A DNA stretch of 24,291 bases, from the IMG/VR virus record IMGVR_UViG_3300008050_005326, positions 1 through 24,291 of that record; one strand, given 5' to 3'. Numbering within the stretch: the first letter of the stretch is position 1; each line of letters starts with the position of its first letter. Below are positions 7,888 to 16,468 of the stretch, piece after piece. A program made the translations under genes and the position numbers. The notes under the pieces were generated by a model that made no database searches, had not been told where the DNA came from, and saw nothing but the letters and a program-made list of their open reading frames with translations. This stretch comes from a virus.

Positions 7888-9631
7888 CCGAAAGGACCCT
7901 GCGAGCTTCGGCCGTCAGGCCAACTCTCTTGAAGACGGCGGCGAGTGCGTTCCTGTCCTGAGAGCGCTCCTCCTCGTCCTTCGTCAGGCTAAACTTGTTC
8001 AGCTCTTCGATCCACTGGTCCGCCTCCTTGACGATCTGGGAGACGGGGTACTCAGTGGCAGGAAGGAACGAGACCCCTGTAATGTTCACGAAGCGCTTCT
8101 CGTCCTTCGGGGCTTCGGGCTCAGCTTCGGGCTCAGCTTCGGGCTCAGCCTCCTCTTCGACCGGAACCCCAGCGATGCGGTCAGCGATGTCGCGGCTGAT
8201 GTCGTCGTAGAGACCCTGCCACGCCTTGCCGACCGCCTCGGTCCCGCCGAACTCCTTGTTCTCGATTTCGCGGAGCACGTTCTGCGCCTCGTTCAATCCT
8301 TCGTAAAGGGTTGAAGGGTCTTCGTACTTGCGCGAGCGCTTCCAGAGGGACCGTGCGCTTGAGAGTTGGTTGAAGTACCCGGACATCACGATCGTGTCGT
8401 TCGTGGTCCTGTCTGCATCTTCGGCGTACGGGTCGTCGTCAGCGATGTTTCCGCCGGCGCGCGACAGGCGCTCTGACGCAATGATGAGCGCGTCAGGAGG
8501 AAGTTGGCTGAGCCTCATGTACTCGCCAGCGTTCTGATAGAAGTACAGGTCCATCTCTGCCGCGACCCGCTCACGCTGAGCGCCGGAGAGTCCGAGGCCT
8601 TCGGCAGTTCGGGTGAACGCAGCCTGTCGCTCCATTCGCGACAGGCCCTTGCCGTTCGCCCCGCCGATCTCGGTCACGAGCGCCTTGTACGTGTCCGCGT
8701 TGTCGCCGGTGAACTCCAGTCCGTCGTCACCACCAGCATACACCAGACCGGAAGATGTCCGACCTCCGAGTACGGACATCTCCAGATCCGTTGCGTCCTG
8801 GTCCATGGCCGCTTGGCGACCCTCATCGCGCTTGAGCTGGAATGCGCTGCGAGCAGCCTCTTCTCGATCCGTCCTTCCGGTCACGACGCTGTTCATATGC
8901 GTGATGAATGCGCCCTCTGTGACGACCTCAGAGAGATCGACGCCAGGGAATGTCGGCCCCATGTCGCGCAGGAAATCTTCGCGGGCCTGCTGGGCGACCT
9001 GCTTCATAGTCAAGCCGCTATCTGAGCCCTTTTCGTGCTCCTCCCTCCAGCGGTTCGGATTGAAGTTCCCCTTGCCGTCGTCGAAGAAGTTCTGACGCGC
9101 CCAGAGCTTCACAGAGCCCCAGATCTTGTCGTCGATCTCTCGCTCTTCCTGGCGCGCAGAAGCGCGCGCGGCGATGTAGTAGTGGCCTGTGCGCTGACGA
9201 GCGATGGCGAGACGGTTCTGGCGGTCCTTCTCGGACTCGTCCGCCTTCCGACCAGCCATGCGGTCTTCGTGCGCCATCTTGTCGTCGAGGATCCGGATCT
9301 GCGCGGCCTCGGCCTGATCCTGCAGGTCGATGTCGTGGTCCATCTTGATTCGCTGAAGACGCTCGCGAGCCTTCTGTCCGCGAAGCTCGCGAGCGTCGAT
9401 GCTTTCGAGTTCCATCGCGCGAATCTGCATCATCTGCTTCTGGCGCCGGTCCTGAGCGATCAGCTGCTCCATCCCGAGCGCGATCTGCTGGACGTGCATC
9501 ATCCGTTCGTGCGTCTGCTTCTGTCGAAGCAATCGCTCCTTGTTGATGTCCCCCATCGCCTCGGCGAAGCCCTCGGCGCGACCTGCGCTGTCGCCGAGAT
9601 GGCCGAGCATGGCTTGAGCCTTGAGTGGCAT
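7880..9631 (-). CDS. Coiled-coil internal virion protein candidate, 583 aa
   Basis: The ATG overlaps the previous stop as TAATG. Residues ~25-170 are a long charged coiled coil rich in Arg, Gln, Met and Glu. The middle (~180-470) is mixed helical with many Asp and Ala. An EPEA tandem repeat at ~495-508 acts as an acidic linker to a C-terminal helical domain (~515-583). No enzymatic motif is visible. It lies between a 306-aa protein with a membrane-like segment and the 1736-aa protein, and this order matches T7 gp14-gp15-gp16, so it is the gp15-like candidate that would help form the trans-envelope conduit. The analogy rests on order and composition, not on recognised sequence similarity. Confidence 0.6.
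   Translation of the reverse strand: MPLKAQAMLGHLGDSAGRAEGFAEAMGDINKERLLRQKQTHERMMHVQQIALGMEQLIAQDRRQKQMMQIRAMELESIDARELRGQKARERLQRIKMDHDIDLQDQAEAAQIRILDDKMAHEDRMAGRKADESEKDRQNRLAIARQRTGHYYIAARASARQEEREIDDKIWGSVKLWARQNFFDDGKGNFNPNRWREEHEKGSDSGLTMKQVAQQAREDFLRDMGPTFPGVDLSEVVTEGAFITHMNSVVTGRTDREEAARSAFQLKRDEGRQAAMDQDATDLEMSVLGGRTSSGLVYAGGDDGLEFTGDNADTYKALVTEIGGANGKGLSRMERQAAFTRTAEGLGLSGAQRERVAAEMDLYFYQNAGEYMRLSQLPPDALIIASERLSRAGGNIADDDPYAEDADRTTNDTIVMSGYFNQLSSARSLWKRSRKYEDPSTLYEGLNEAQNVLREIENKEFGGTEAVGKAWQGLYDDISRDIADRIAGVPVEEEAEPEAEPEAEPEAPKDEKRFVNITGVSFLPATEYPVSQIVKEADQWIEELNKFSLTKDEEERSQDRNALAAVFKRVGLTAEARRVLSGE
8112..8147 (-). repeat. Three perfect 12-bp tandem repeats encoding EPEA
   Basis: The plus strand reads GCTTCGGGCTCA three times in a row. 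On the minus strand this encodes Glu-Pro-Glu-Ala units in the linker of the 583-aa virion protein. Perfect DNA identity of the copies suggests recent expansion by slippage, and copy number may vary between related phages. Confidence 0.9.
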
Positions 9632-10551
9632 TACACGACCGCCGAATCTTCGGGAAGGGTTCCGTGGATGTCACCCGCTCCCGCCGTGCTCGCGTCATTG
9701 ACCTGAGGGTCAGGCACGCCGCCTTCAGCGGTCTCGAACGGCTGCGACGTCTGCTGCTGGCTTTGGCCGCCACTCTGGATCAGCTGATCGAAGAGAGCGC
9801 CGAACGCCTGTCCGGCAGCGCCGATGCCTTGCTGGACCGCTGACGACTCAGCCTGCTTCATAGTCGAGACACGCTCGATCTCCAGAAGCGACTGACGCTC
9901 CGCGCTCAACTGAATGCCGTACTTCGCCTCGATGGCGCTCAGGCGAGCGAGCGCATCACTCCGCGCCTCTCGGGAGGCTTCTCCGATCGCTCTCGTCAGC
10001 TGAGGGCCAACGGTCTGTCGGTACTGCTGCTCTGCGAAAAGCTGTGCTGCGATCTTCTGAGAGCCTGTGAGGTTCTGGCCAGCGGACTGGATCGCGAAGA
10101 GGCGAGCGTTCTCCCGCGCTGCGAGTTCGATCGGCGTCGCCCACTGTGCGAGCTTGTTTTCGATGTCTGCCCGAAACCGCATCACCCCTTCCAGGTCCGA
10201 CTCGATATCTGACCGCCTCTCGCGAGCTTCGTCGATCGCGTCATTGATCGCGGAGTCGTACGCGATCCCGTCGATCAGTCCGTAGATCGCTCCGAGCGCG
10301 AGTCCGACGATCCCGTAAAGGGAGCCGCCAGCTTGCCCGCTTCCTTGGCCGAGGTCGCTGAAGAAGATGCTGGACTTGATCGTGTCTCGGGTGTGCTGCT
10401 CGTTCTCGGGGTCGAGCGCATCGGGGTTCGCCTCGAAGTACGCATCGTAGTCGTACCGCTCCGACGCGAGGTACCCCGACCCGCCAGCACCGCCGATCGA
10501 ATCGCTCGCTGCGCCGCCGGGGCTTCGTCTGGTGAACTCGTCGTCAGGCAC
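9631..10551 (-). CDS. Internal virion protein candidate with a membrane-like segment, 306 aa
   Basis: The start is GTG with GGAG eight bases upstream. The N-terminus is Gly/Ser/Ala-rich and flexible. Residues ~78-98 (LYGIVGLALGAIYGLIDGIAY) form a glycine-spaced hydrophobic stretch that could insert in a membrane. Residues ~100-235 are helical and coiled-coil-like, rich in Ala, Arg, Glu and Gln. The C-terminal ~60 residues are Gln/Gly/Ser-rich. A small Gly-rich protein with one membrane-like helix, encoded just before two progressively larger internal proteins, parallels T7 gp14, which enters the host outer membrane during DNA ejection. Function is inferred from position and composition. Confidence 0.6.
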   Translation of the reverse strand: MPDDEFTRRSPGGAASDSIGGAGGSGYLASERYDYDAYFEANPDALDPENEQHTRDTIKSSIFFSDLGQGSGQAGGSLYGIVGLALGAIYGLIDGIAYDSAINDAIDEARERRSDIESDLEGVMRFRADIENKLAQWATPIELAARENARLFAIQSAGQNLTGSQKIAAQLFAEQQYRQTVGPQLTRAIGEASREARSDALARLSAIEAKYGIQLSAERQSLLEIERVSTMKQAESSAVQQGIGAAGQAFGALFDQLIQSGGQSQQQTSQPFETAEGGVPDPQVNDASTAGAGDIHGTLPEDSAVV

Positions 10552-10554
10552 GAC

Positions 10555-10812
10555 CTACTCTCCGAGTGCTTCGCGCACGCGCTTGTCCGATGTCTTATGA
10601 TACACACCGGGCTCGTACGTGTCAAGGGAGGCTGCAAGTGCCGAGGAAGACGGGGTTTTCACCTCTTCGCCTGTGGCATCCTCGATTGCCCGCCGGATCT
10701 CTTTGGCGGTCATTTTCGAGTCCAGTACACCTTCTTCATCGATGCGCTGCTCAAGCGGTCGGGCCTGAAGCATCCAATCAGGTGAACTGTCCGTCAGTGT
10801 GGTTGTTGGCAT
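10555..10812 (-). CDS. Hypothetical protein, 85 aa, overlapping the tail-protein gene
   Basis: An ATG at the 10812 end is preceded by GAGGA seven bases upstream, and the frame overlaps the 3' end of the 420-aa gene by 35 bases. The protein is acidic and soluble, with a predicted helix around SKMTAKEIRRAIEDATGEE. It contains no motif I recognise. Good ribosome-binding site and tight packing support real coding. Its place between the tail proteins and the internal proteins suggests a minor structural or assembly role, but this is only inference. Confidence 0.65.
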   Translation of the reverse strand: MPTTTLTDSSPDWMLQARPLEQRIDEEGVLDSKMTAKEIRRAIEDATGEEVKTPSSSALAASLDTYEPGVYHKTSDKRVREALGE

Positions 10813-12040
10813 TGCCGGTCCTCTTCAGCTGAGCAACTGCCTGGATCCCGCTCGCCTCGAAGCGCGAGACCAGATTGAGGCCCCAGACGTTCTTCGAGAC
10901 GTCGCCGGTCGGCGCGTCGTCAGGGGCGCAGTCCCGCCGCCAGTCGTAGCTCGCGCCGTTCCACTTTCCCCATCCCAGGTAGTGCTCCGAAGAGTACCTG
11001 AGCGAGATCGTGTAGTAGCCAGCGGCGGGAATGTGGATCTCAGACGCGACGCGAAGCATCCCGGTCGGCCACGTGCTCATCTTCCACTCGCGACCTGCGA
11101 TCGCGGTGTCGAGCCCACGCGCCCCGAGTCCGACCTCAAGCTCGTTCTGGATCGGAGCCCAGTTCGCTTCGTAGGAGAGCCCGTTGGACCTCCATGCGAA
11201 CTTGCGGGAATCCTTGTCGTGCGCCTGATCCACGAAGAGGCGGAAGATGGTCGGGGCGTCGTCGCTCGCGTCCATCCCTCCCCACGCCTTCGCGATCGGT
11301 CCGGTCGGCTGTGGGGCGTCCGTGGGGTCTGCCGGACGGTGCGCGACCATGTTCCAGGTCCCGCGAGCCCACGCCTGAACGAAAAGCTGACAAGCTTCGG
11401 GTACGTAGATCTTCGCGGAAGCGTATGGTACGGTCTTCCAGGTGTCCCACAGCTCATTCGCAGGAAACCTGTTCCAGGGGAACGAGTTGTACGCGTTGAT
11501 GGCGGGGCCGGCCCCGAAGTTCGGTCGCTCCAGTCCGTGCCTCCAGTTGTTCCAGGACCACGTGATGTTCTCGAATTCCCTGGCATGGCCCTTCGGCGTC
11601 GGGATGTTCCCGAGGCGCTCGAACACGTAGCTTGCCTGCCAGGGCTTCCCTGTGATGTTGTATCCGGTGCCGCATGGGTTGACCAGATCGGTCTCCAAAG
11701 GGTTTCCTGGAGCGGCGCTGTATGCCAACTGCTGTCCGCCGTTCATGAACGGCGAGCCGTAGTACAGGAAATCCAGCACCGAGTCGCGGTCGATCGGCCA
11801 CTCGTGATTGTGGACGACGCTGCGCCTGCTCCACTCCATCGACGGACCGCTCTCGTAGGGGACCGGGGTGTAGAGCAGGAAGTTCTGGTCCTCGATCCTT
11901 GAGTTGTCCTTGATCGGAGTCGTCAGGTCGGAGCCTGGGACCCCTCCCCGAAGATAGGACTCAATCGCCTGAAGGTTCAGGTCGATGTCTGCGCGAGACA
12001 TCGCGGTGCCGGTGACGACTGGATTCTGAACGATCGGCAT
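10778..12040 (-). CDS. Tail fibre/spike candidate, 420 aa
   Basis: The ATG overlaps the previous stop (TAATG) with GAGGA upstream. The N-terminal ~45 residues contain a helix (SRADIDLNLQAIESYL) followed by IKDNSRIEDQNF, a layout similar to the next two upstream genes. The rest is rich in Trp, Tyr, Asn, Gly and Pro and looks all-beta, as expected for a receptor-binding or tail surface protein. It lies downstream of the tail nozzle candidate. No enzymatic (pectate-lyase or endosialidase) motif or chaperone domain is visible. Fibre is the best guess, but other tail-surface roles are possible. Confidence 0.55.
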   Translation of the reverse strand: MPIVQNPVVTGTAMSRADIDLNLQAIESYLRGGVPGSDLTTPIKDNSRIEDQNFLLYTPVPYESGPSMEWSRRSVVHNHEWPIDRDSVLDFLYYGSPFMNGGQQLAYSAAPGNPLETDLVNPCGTGYNITGKPWQASYVFERLGNIPTPKGHAREFENITWSWNNWRHGLERPNFGAGPAINAYNSFPWNRFPANELWDTWKTVPYASAKIYVPEACQLFVQAWARGTWNMVAHRPADPTDAPQPTGPIAKAWGGMDASDDAPTIFRLFVDQAHDKDSRKFAWRSNGLSYEANWAPIQNELEVGLGARGLDTAIAGREWKMSTWPTGMLRVASEIHIPAAGYYTISLRYSSEHYLGWGKWNGASYDWRRDCAPDDAPTGDVSKNVWGLNLVSRFEASGIQAVAQLKRTGNANNHTDGQFT

Positions 12041-12615
12041 TATCCGTTATCCTCTGCCCAGACGACCAGCAATGCCTGACCGCGGACCTTCGGGGTCCAG
12101 AATCCGATCTTGTCGTGCGTCACGTCGAAGTTGTCTAGGGACAGGTTCTTGATCTGGACCCTGTTCCCTCCGCGGTACCGTGTCCACGCGGCGACGCCGC
12201 CGTGCGGGCCGAAGCTCGTGTCCCTGTGCCCGAACTTGTACACCGGCTCCTGGTCGAAGCCAACGTGGTTGTAAGGCGTCCCGGTCAGGATCTTGAGTTC
12301 CGAGTCCTGAGTGAACACCCCGGCCGGAGTCGCGTTCCCGAAGGGCCAGAAGAAGCCTGTTGCGAACATTCTTGAGTTCGCTGCCCCTGACGACTGGAAC
12401 GTGACTTCGCAGACCGGGTCGCCAGTCGCAACTTCGTGCGGCGCATGGTTCCAGTCAGAGAGGAAGTACGCTGGCGGGTGTGCGAGGTGACGCGCCTGGA
12501 CGACCTGGTCTGCGACTTCATCCGGTCGCCACGCAGCAATCGCCGCGACGAGACCGTTGTAAGCAACCGAGTCCGCCGGGCTCCATCGCCAGAAGTCTGA
12601 GAGCCGGAACGCCAT
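12040..12615 (-). CDS. Tail-associated structural protein candidate, 191 aa
   Basis: Start and previous stop overlap as TGATG, with GGAG eight bases upstream. The N-terminus (residues ~12-30) is a helix ending near VADQVVQARHL at 34-44, after which the protein is beta-rich with many Gly, Phe, Trp, His and Thr. The pattern of short helix, linker, then jelly-roll-like beta domain is common in small phage tail or head-surface proteins. It sits between two genes with the same N-terminal layout. No family is recognised, and the assignment rests on neighbourhood and composition. Confidence 0.5.
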   Translation of the reverse strand: MAFRLSDFWRWSPADSVAYNGLVAAIAAWRPDEVADQVVQARHLAHPPAYFLSDWNHAPHEVATGDPVCEVTFQSSGAANSRMFATGFFWPFGNATPAGVFTQDSELKILTGTPYNHVGFDQEPVYKFGHRDTSFGPHGGVAAWTRYRGGNRVQIKNLSLDNFDVTHDKIGFWTPKVRGQALLVVWAEDNG

Positions 12616-13247
12616 CAGTGAAGCTCCGCAAACGACACGTTCAGCTTCCTGAACTTAACGCGGTCGCTCGTGATCAGTGCGACTTCAACCTTGTGCACGC
12701 CCTTGATCAGGTTCACGGCTGCGAATCCGCTCAGTCTCTTTGGGTCGCCGGCTGGACTGATAGTGAACCCAGAGTCGCCTCCGGCGTAGTCCGTCGCCTG
12801 GTCGTGGCGCCTCCCGTCGATATGGATCGTCGCATATGTTCCGCGAGCCCCATGGCCCTGAAGCTTATCCGCTGCCACGAACTCGTATGACACCAGGAAG
12901 CGTCCCGTTGCGTTCACGTCCAAAGTCAGGATTGACCGGCGAAGGCCAATCGTGCACTTCTCGAAAACGTTGAGTGACGTAGGCCCACCAAAGACCCCTC
13001 GCCCGCCGTGCTCCGGCATGTGGACGGTCCACTCGGAGAACCAGTCTTCGCGGTACGCCTGAAGCTGAGACATGCCGGCGATCTCGACCCAGTACCCTTC
13101 CTCGAAATGGCTCCTGTCGAGGGACCCGTCCTGGATCGCGATGTCGTCGATCTTCACGAGTCGCCGTGTCATCCAGCGAAGCTGGTCGAAGAACCACTTC
13201 CAACTCGGAACCGACTGCTGCACTGCCCTCTTGTAGATTGAGTACAT
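12615..13247 (-). CDS. Tail-associated structural protein candidate, 210 aa
   Basis: The ATG overlaps the nozzle-gene stop (TAATG) and AAGGA lies nine bases upstream. Residues 1-30 are a basic/aromatic helix (SWKWFFDQLRWMTRRL), followed by IQDGSLDRSHF at 38-48, a linker type often seen in tail fibres. Residues ~60-210 look like a beta-sandwich with repeated short strands (VEIAGM, SILTLDV, GRFLVSYEF, HKVEVALI). This could be a carbohydrate-binding-like fold, but no family is recognised. It is the first of three adjacent genes with this N-terminal plan, just after the nozzle gene. Confidence 0.5.
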   Translation of the reverse strand: MYSIYKRAVQQSVPSWKWFFDQLRWMTRRLVKIDDIAIQDGSLDRSHFEEGYWVEIAGMSQLQAYREDWFSEWTVHMPEHGGRGVFGGPTSLNVFEKCTIGLRRSILTLDVNATGRFLVSYEFVAADKLQGHGARGTYATIHIDGRRHDQATDYAGGDSGFTISPAGDPKRLSGFAAVNLIKGVHKVEVALITSDRVKFRKLNVSFAELH

Positions 13248-15223
13248 TAGGTCGGGTCCTTGTACTCGACCTCAAGGGCAACGCCCCCGAGCATGATGTC
13301 GCCGGTCCACTTGATGCGCAGGCTCAGGCGCTCCCAGGAGTCGCCTCCGATCGCCTTCTTGACCCACCTCCACTTGAAGCGGGGGCCGGACCATTTCGCC
13401 TTGTTGTCCCAGGTGAAGTCAGCGTCGTTCCACTTCGTCTCGTCAGCGTCCGCGGCCTCGATCAGACCGTCGAAGAAGGCATCGCTCGCGTAGTCCTCGT
13501 CAGCGTACCCTTCGATCGTGTAGTTCCAGTCGCCCATCGAAGCGTAGTACAGCCCGAGTCGACCGAAGTCTTTCCGGAACCAATCCAGCGCGTCGTCGAC
13601 TCCGAGCGAGCCCGGGATGATGAACTCGATCTCGCCGCTGCCGGACTCATCCTTGTTGAATGCCTTGAGGTTCCCGAGCGCTCCGAGGAAGACGTCGTTA
13701 TCCTCAACCAGCACGCAGAAAGCGTTCGTCTCATCGAGACGAAACCATGCGTTGAACGAGAAGTGATAGCAGAGGATCTGCTGCCCTCTGCCACGGGTCT
13801 GCGTCGCTGTGAAGTACATTCCGTCTGGAGAGATCCAGGCGAACGCTCCGTCATCCTCTTCGACTTCTTCAGAAAGGTAGCCGAGGGTGTTGTTCATCGA
13901 CTTGAAGGTGAAGCCGTCGAAGACCCCGAAGCCTGAGTTGAAGAACCCGAGTACATTGTCCTTGTAGGCAATGAGGGTGTTCCCGTACCTCGACCCCTTC
14001 GTGGCCTCCGTCCGCGCGTTCGCAAAGGTCCCGTTGTCCAAGAGTTGCAGCGTCTCGATCGACGACCTCGTGACGACAACAAGCGACTTGCTCAGTGGCA
14101 CGAGCGCGGTGACGACGTCGGATGCTCGGTACGAGTTCAGGATCGGCCAGTCCTCGGGGAACCCCGCCTTGCTGTACCTGACGCTGTTCGGGTCCTCCGG
14201 GTCGCCGGAGATCATGATGTGGCTCTTGAAGACGCACCCGATCTTCCCAGACGGTCCAGGGTACCCACTCAGAGCATCGTAGACCTCGGAGAGCGCTCCA
14301 TCGGCCTTCGTATCGGTGATCCTGGAGATTGGCAACGGCAGAGCGTACGCAAGCTGAAACACTCCAGCTTGATCCGCCTCATGCTCGTTGATCGTTCGCC
14401 AGACCACCACGCCGGCGATGTCTTCCTGGCTGAAGTCGGGTGCCCATTCAACGATCGGCCAGATGAAGTTGTGCGGAGACCACTCGTCCTCTTCGCTCGT
14501 CCAGTCTGTCCTGTCGAGTTCGATGTCTCCGGAACGCTGCACGATGAACGTAGTCGGCGAACTCATTCGACCGATCTGGCCGGACGTGTTGTAAAACGAA
14601 AGCGCCCACTCGTACTTGCGATCGAGCTGGTCGTCCTTCAGTGGGTTCCGGTCCTGCGTGGGGCTCGGCGGGACATACTTCGGGAACTCTTCGTCGAGAG
14701 GATCGAGGTTGTCCATCCCCCACGTGTTCGGGCGCCTGAAGTAGTCTGCCCACATGCCGTGAGCCCCGAGCGCAACGCGCACCTCTGGTGCCCGCGGGGT
14801 CTCGCGAACGCCGAGGAACGTGACGCCTTCGATCCCGTCCCACTTGTAGGGAGGCTCGTCAATCGACAAGAAGAGCATGAACCCGGCGTAGTTCAGCAGC
14901 TTCACCTCGCCGCTGAACTGCTTCAGAAGCACCGGCGTGTCGCCGCGAAGGTCCCACGCCTGCCAGTCGTCAGTAACGAAGACGCGCTTCTTGATCCCGA
15001 GCCTGTTCACGAACGCCGCCGATTGGACAACCTTCAGGCCGACCCACTCGGCTGGGGTCGCGAAGAGAACATTTTGCCCGCCGCGGTACCCGTACAGGTA
15101 GCCTCGGTTGTCCGGGAGCACGTTCACCGTGTGTGGCCCCAGGTGTCCCAGGGAGGGGAAGCGGCGACCATCTTCGCCGCGAACCGGCGAGAGGATCGTA
15201 ACCCTCCGGGTGCCACTGCTCAT
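13247..15223 (-). CDS. Tail nozzle / tail tubular protein B-like candidate, 658 aa
   Basis: This large, beta-rich protein has many short strands with Gly/Asp turns, consistent with a beta-propeller. Near residues 345-360 it reads SVRYSKAGFPEDWP, and at about 370-395 VTALVPLSKSLVVVTRSSIE. This 'rendered values, then probe or disable checks' pattern is typical of T7 gp12-like (tail tubular protein B) and related podovirus nozzle proteins. These form the hexameric tip of the short tail through which DNA exits. It overlaps the upstream adaptor candidate by four bases (ATGA) and lies after portal, capsid and adaptor, as expected. The C-terminal ~100 residues are acidic then Trp-rich. Alternative: another large tail-hub protein. 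Confidence 0.65.
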   Translation of the reverse strand: MSSGTRRVTILSPVRGEDGRRFPSLGHLGPHTVNVLPDNRGYLYGYRGGQNVLFATPAEWVGLKVVQSAAFVNRLGIKKRVFVTDDWQAWDLRGDTPVLLKQFSGEVKLLNYAGFMLFLSIDEPPYKWDGIEGVTFLGVRETPRAPEVRVALGAHGMWADYFRRPNTWGMDNLDPLDEEFPKYVPPSPTQDRNPLKDDQLDRKYEWALSFYNTSGQIGRMSSPTTFIVQRSGDIELDRTDWTSEEDEWSPHNFIWPIVEWAPDFSQEDIAGVVVWRTINEHEADQAGVFQLAYALPLPISRITDTKADGALSEVYDALSGYPGPSGKIGCVFKSHIMISGDPEDPNSVRYSKAGFPEDWPILNSYRASDVVTALVPLSKSLVVVTRSSIETLQLLDNGTFANARTEATKGSRYGNTLIAYKDNVLGFFNSGFGVFDGFTFKSMNNTLGYLSEEVEEDDGAFAWISPDGMYFTATQTRGRGQQILCYHFSFNAWFRLDETNAFCVLVEDNDVFLGALGNLKAFNKDESGSGEIEFIIPGSLGVDDALDWFRKDFGRLGLYYASMGDWNYTIEGYADEDYASDAFFDGLIEAADADETKWNDADFTWDNKAKWSGPRFKWRWVKKAIGGDSWERLSLRIKWTGDIMLGGVALEVEYKDPT

Positions 15224-16404
15224 CGGCGGGATACCCTCCGGTTCAGCGCGGCCACTGCCGACCTCGCCGCGATCAGGTGCTTCCCATCTCCGGTCTCGCC
15301 GTGCTTCGCGAGGCTTCGCATGACCTCGTAGAACCTGCCGTCGAAGTCGACTTCATCGTAGTACGAGTGAACCTGCTTGACCCCTGGCCAGCCGGTCACG
15401 GCAACGTTTTTGCGCTCCGTCGGAGAGCCTGCGTAGCTCAGCCCGACCGTCCCCGTCGTAGACTCGAACTTCGGAAGCCGCAGGATAGCAGCCTGATCAA
15501 GCTCGAAGTCTTTCGAGAGGTAGTCGGACCATGCGTTGCGACCGGCGACAACCCGGAGGCCGGTCTTCGAGTGCGTTCCGTGCACGCCGTCGATCGCCTC
15601 AATCGGTCCCTCGATGATGAAGACGGTGTCGGTGAACTCGTTCACGCCAACGGTGATCCTGCCCTTGTCGCCTGCGACGATTCCCGGGTAGTTCAGGATT
15701 GCGGAGGCCGGCGAAAGCTCGCTGATGAATGGCCCGATTCGGTTCGCGGTGTACGCCCGGTAGTTCCCGATCGTTGCCGGGTTTCCGCCGGCCGCCCCGA
15801 CCTTCGTGAGCGTCGGCTCGATCGCCGGCGCCGGTATGTACGGGCACGTGATGTACGAAAAGGTGTCGGATGATTCGATTCCCGCCCCGGAGAACCTTGA
15901 CCCTGCGCTCGGGTGGAGCCGTCTCGGGCCCCGGGCGATCGTATCAAGCGACGCCTTCGTGTGCGTCGGGTTCGACCGGACCTTGCCGAGCGGGCGTCCG
16001 GTCCTGGTCTTCGGGGCGTAGCGCCGCCGGCGGAGAGTCAGTACGGACGCTGTGATGTCTGCTTCGAGGGGGCGGTTCAAGTGGAAGTACCACGAACCGC
16101 CCCTGTCTTCGATGCCGTAGATCGCGATCGTCGCGTCGCCGTTTTCAAACTCGGCGTCGAGATACCGATCGAAGAACGTGTTCGGGGCCGCACTGAGCGA
16201 AAGCTCAAGGTCCCCGGCGACTCCCGTAGCGGTCACCGTAGTGACAAGCTCTGGGTCGATCTGGTAGAAGAAGGCGGAGTGCTGGTGCGTCCATGCCGAA
16301 CTCGACAGGCGCTCCAGGATCCCCTGGATGAACTGGAGGTCGTTCGCATACGCCGGACCGACGCCAGAGTTCCGAAGGAACGTGATGATGTCCGAAACGC
16401 GCAC
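15220..16404 (-). CDS. Head-to-tail adaptor / tail tubular protein A-like candidate, 394 aa
   Basis: The start is GTG with AGGAG six bases upstream. The first ~60 residues (MRVSDIITFLRNSG, then IQGILERLSSSAWTHQHSAFFYQIDPE) recall the helical N-terminus of T7 gp11 / P22 gp4-type adaptors, where a helix pair precedes 'W.hN....y.l.p'. The rest is beta-rich with Gly and Thr turns and a basic stretch near 125-160. It lies between the capsid genes and the nozzle candidate and is four-base coupled to the latter, the usual place of the adaptor in podoviruses. It is longer than T7 gp11 (about 196 aa), so extra domains are present. The call is tentative. Confidence 0.45.
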   Translation of the reverse strand: MRVSDIITFLRNSGVGPAYANDLQFIQGILERLSSSAWTHQHSAFFYQIDPELVTTVTATGVAGDLELSLSAAPNTFFDRYLDAEFENGDATIAIYGIEDRGGSWYFHLNRPLEADITASVLTLRRRRYAPKTRTGRPLGKVRSNPTHTKASLDTIARGPRRLHPSAGSRFSGAGIESSDTFSYITCPYIPAPAIEPTLTKVGAAGGNPATIGNYRAYTANRIGPFISELSPASAILNYPGIVAGDKGRITVGVNEFTDTVFIIEGPIEAIDGVHGTHSKTGLRVVAGRNAWSDYLSKDFELDQAAILRLPKFESTTGTVGLSYAGSPTERKNVAVTGWPGVKQVHSYYDEVDFDGRFYEVMRSLAKHGETGDGKHLIAARSAVAALNRRVSRR

Positions 16405-16422
16405 GGGGATCTCCTACCCGCA

Positions 16423-16456
16423 GAGGTGGGTGGTCCAATGCCGAACCACCCACCTC
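16423..16456 (-). promoter_or_regulatory. Strong 12-bp hairpin between capsid-associated and adaptor genes
   Basis: GAGGTGGGTGGT (16423-16434) and its exact complement (16445-16456) flank a 10-base loop. The hairpin occupies half of the 64-base gap, the longest in the late block. No U-run follows on the minus strand. It could be a partial terminator or attenuator, or an mRNA-stabilising end that sets high capsid versus lower tail-protein output. The ribosome-binding site of the adaptor gene (AGGAG, 16411-16415) lies seven bases beyond it. Confidence 0.65.
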
Positions 16457-16468
16457 GTTGCTGGTCGC

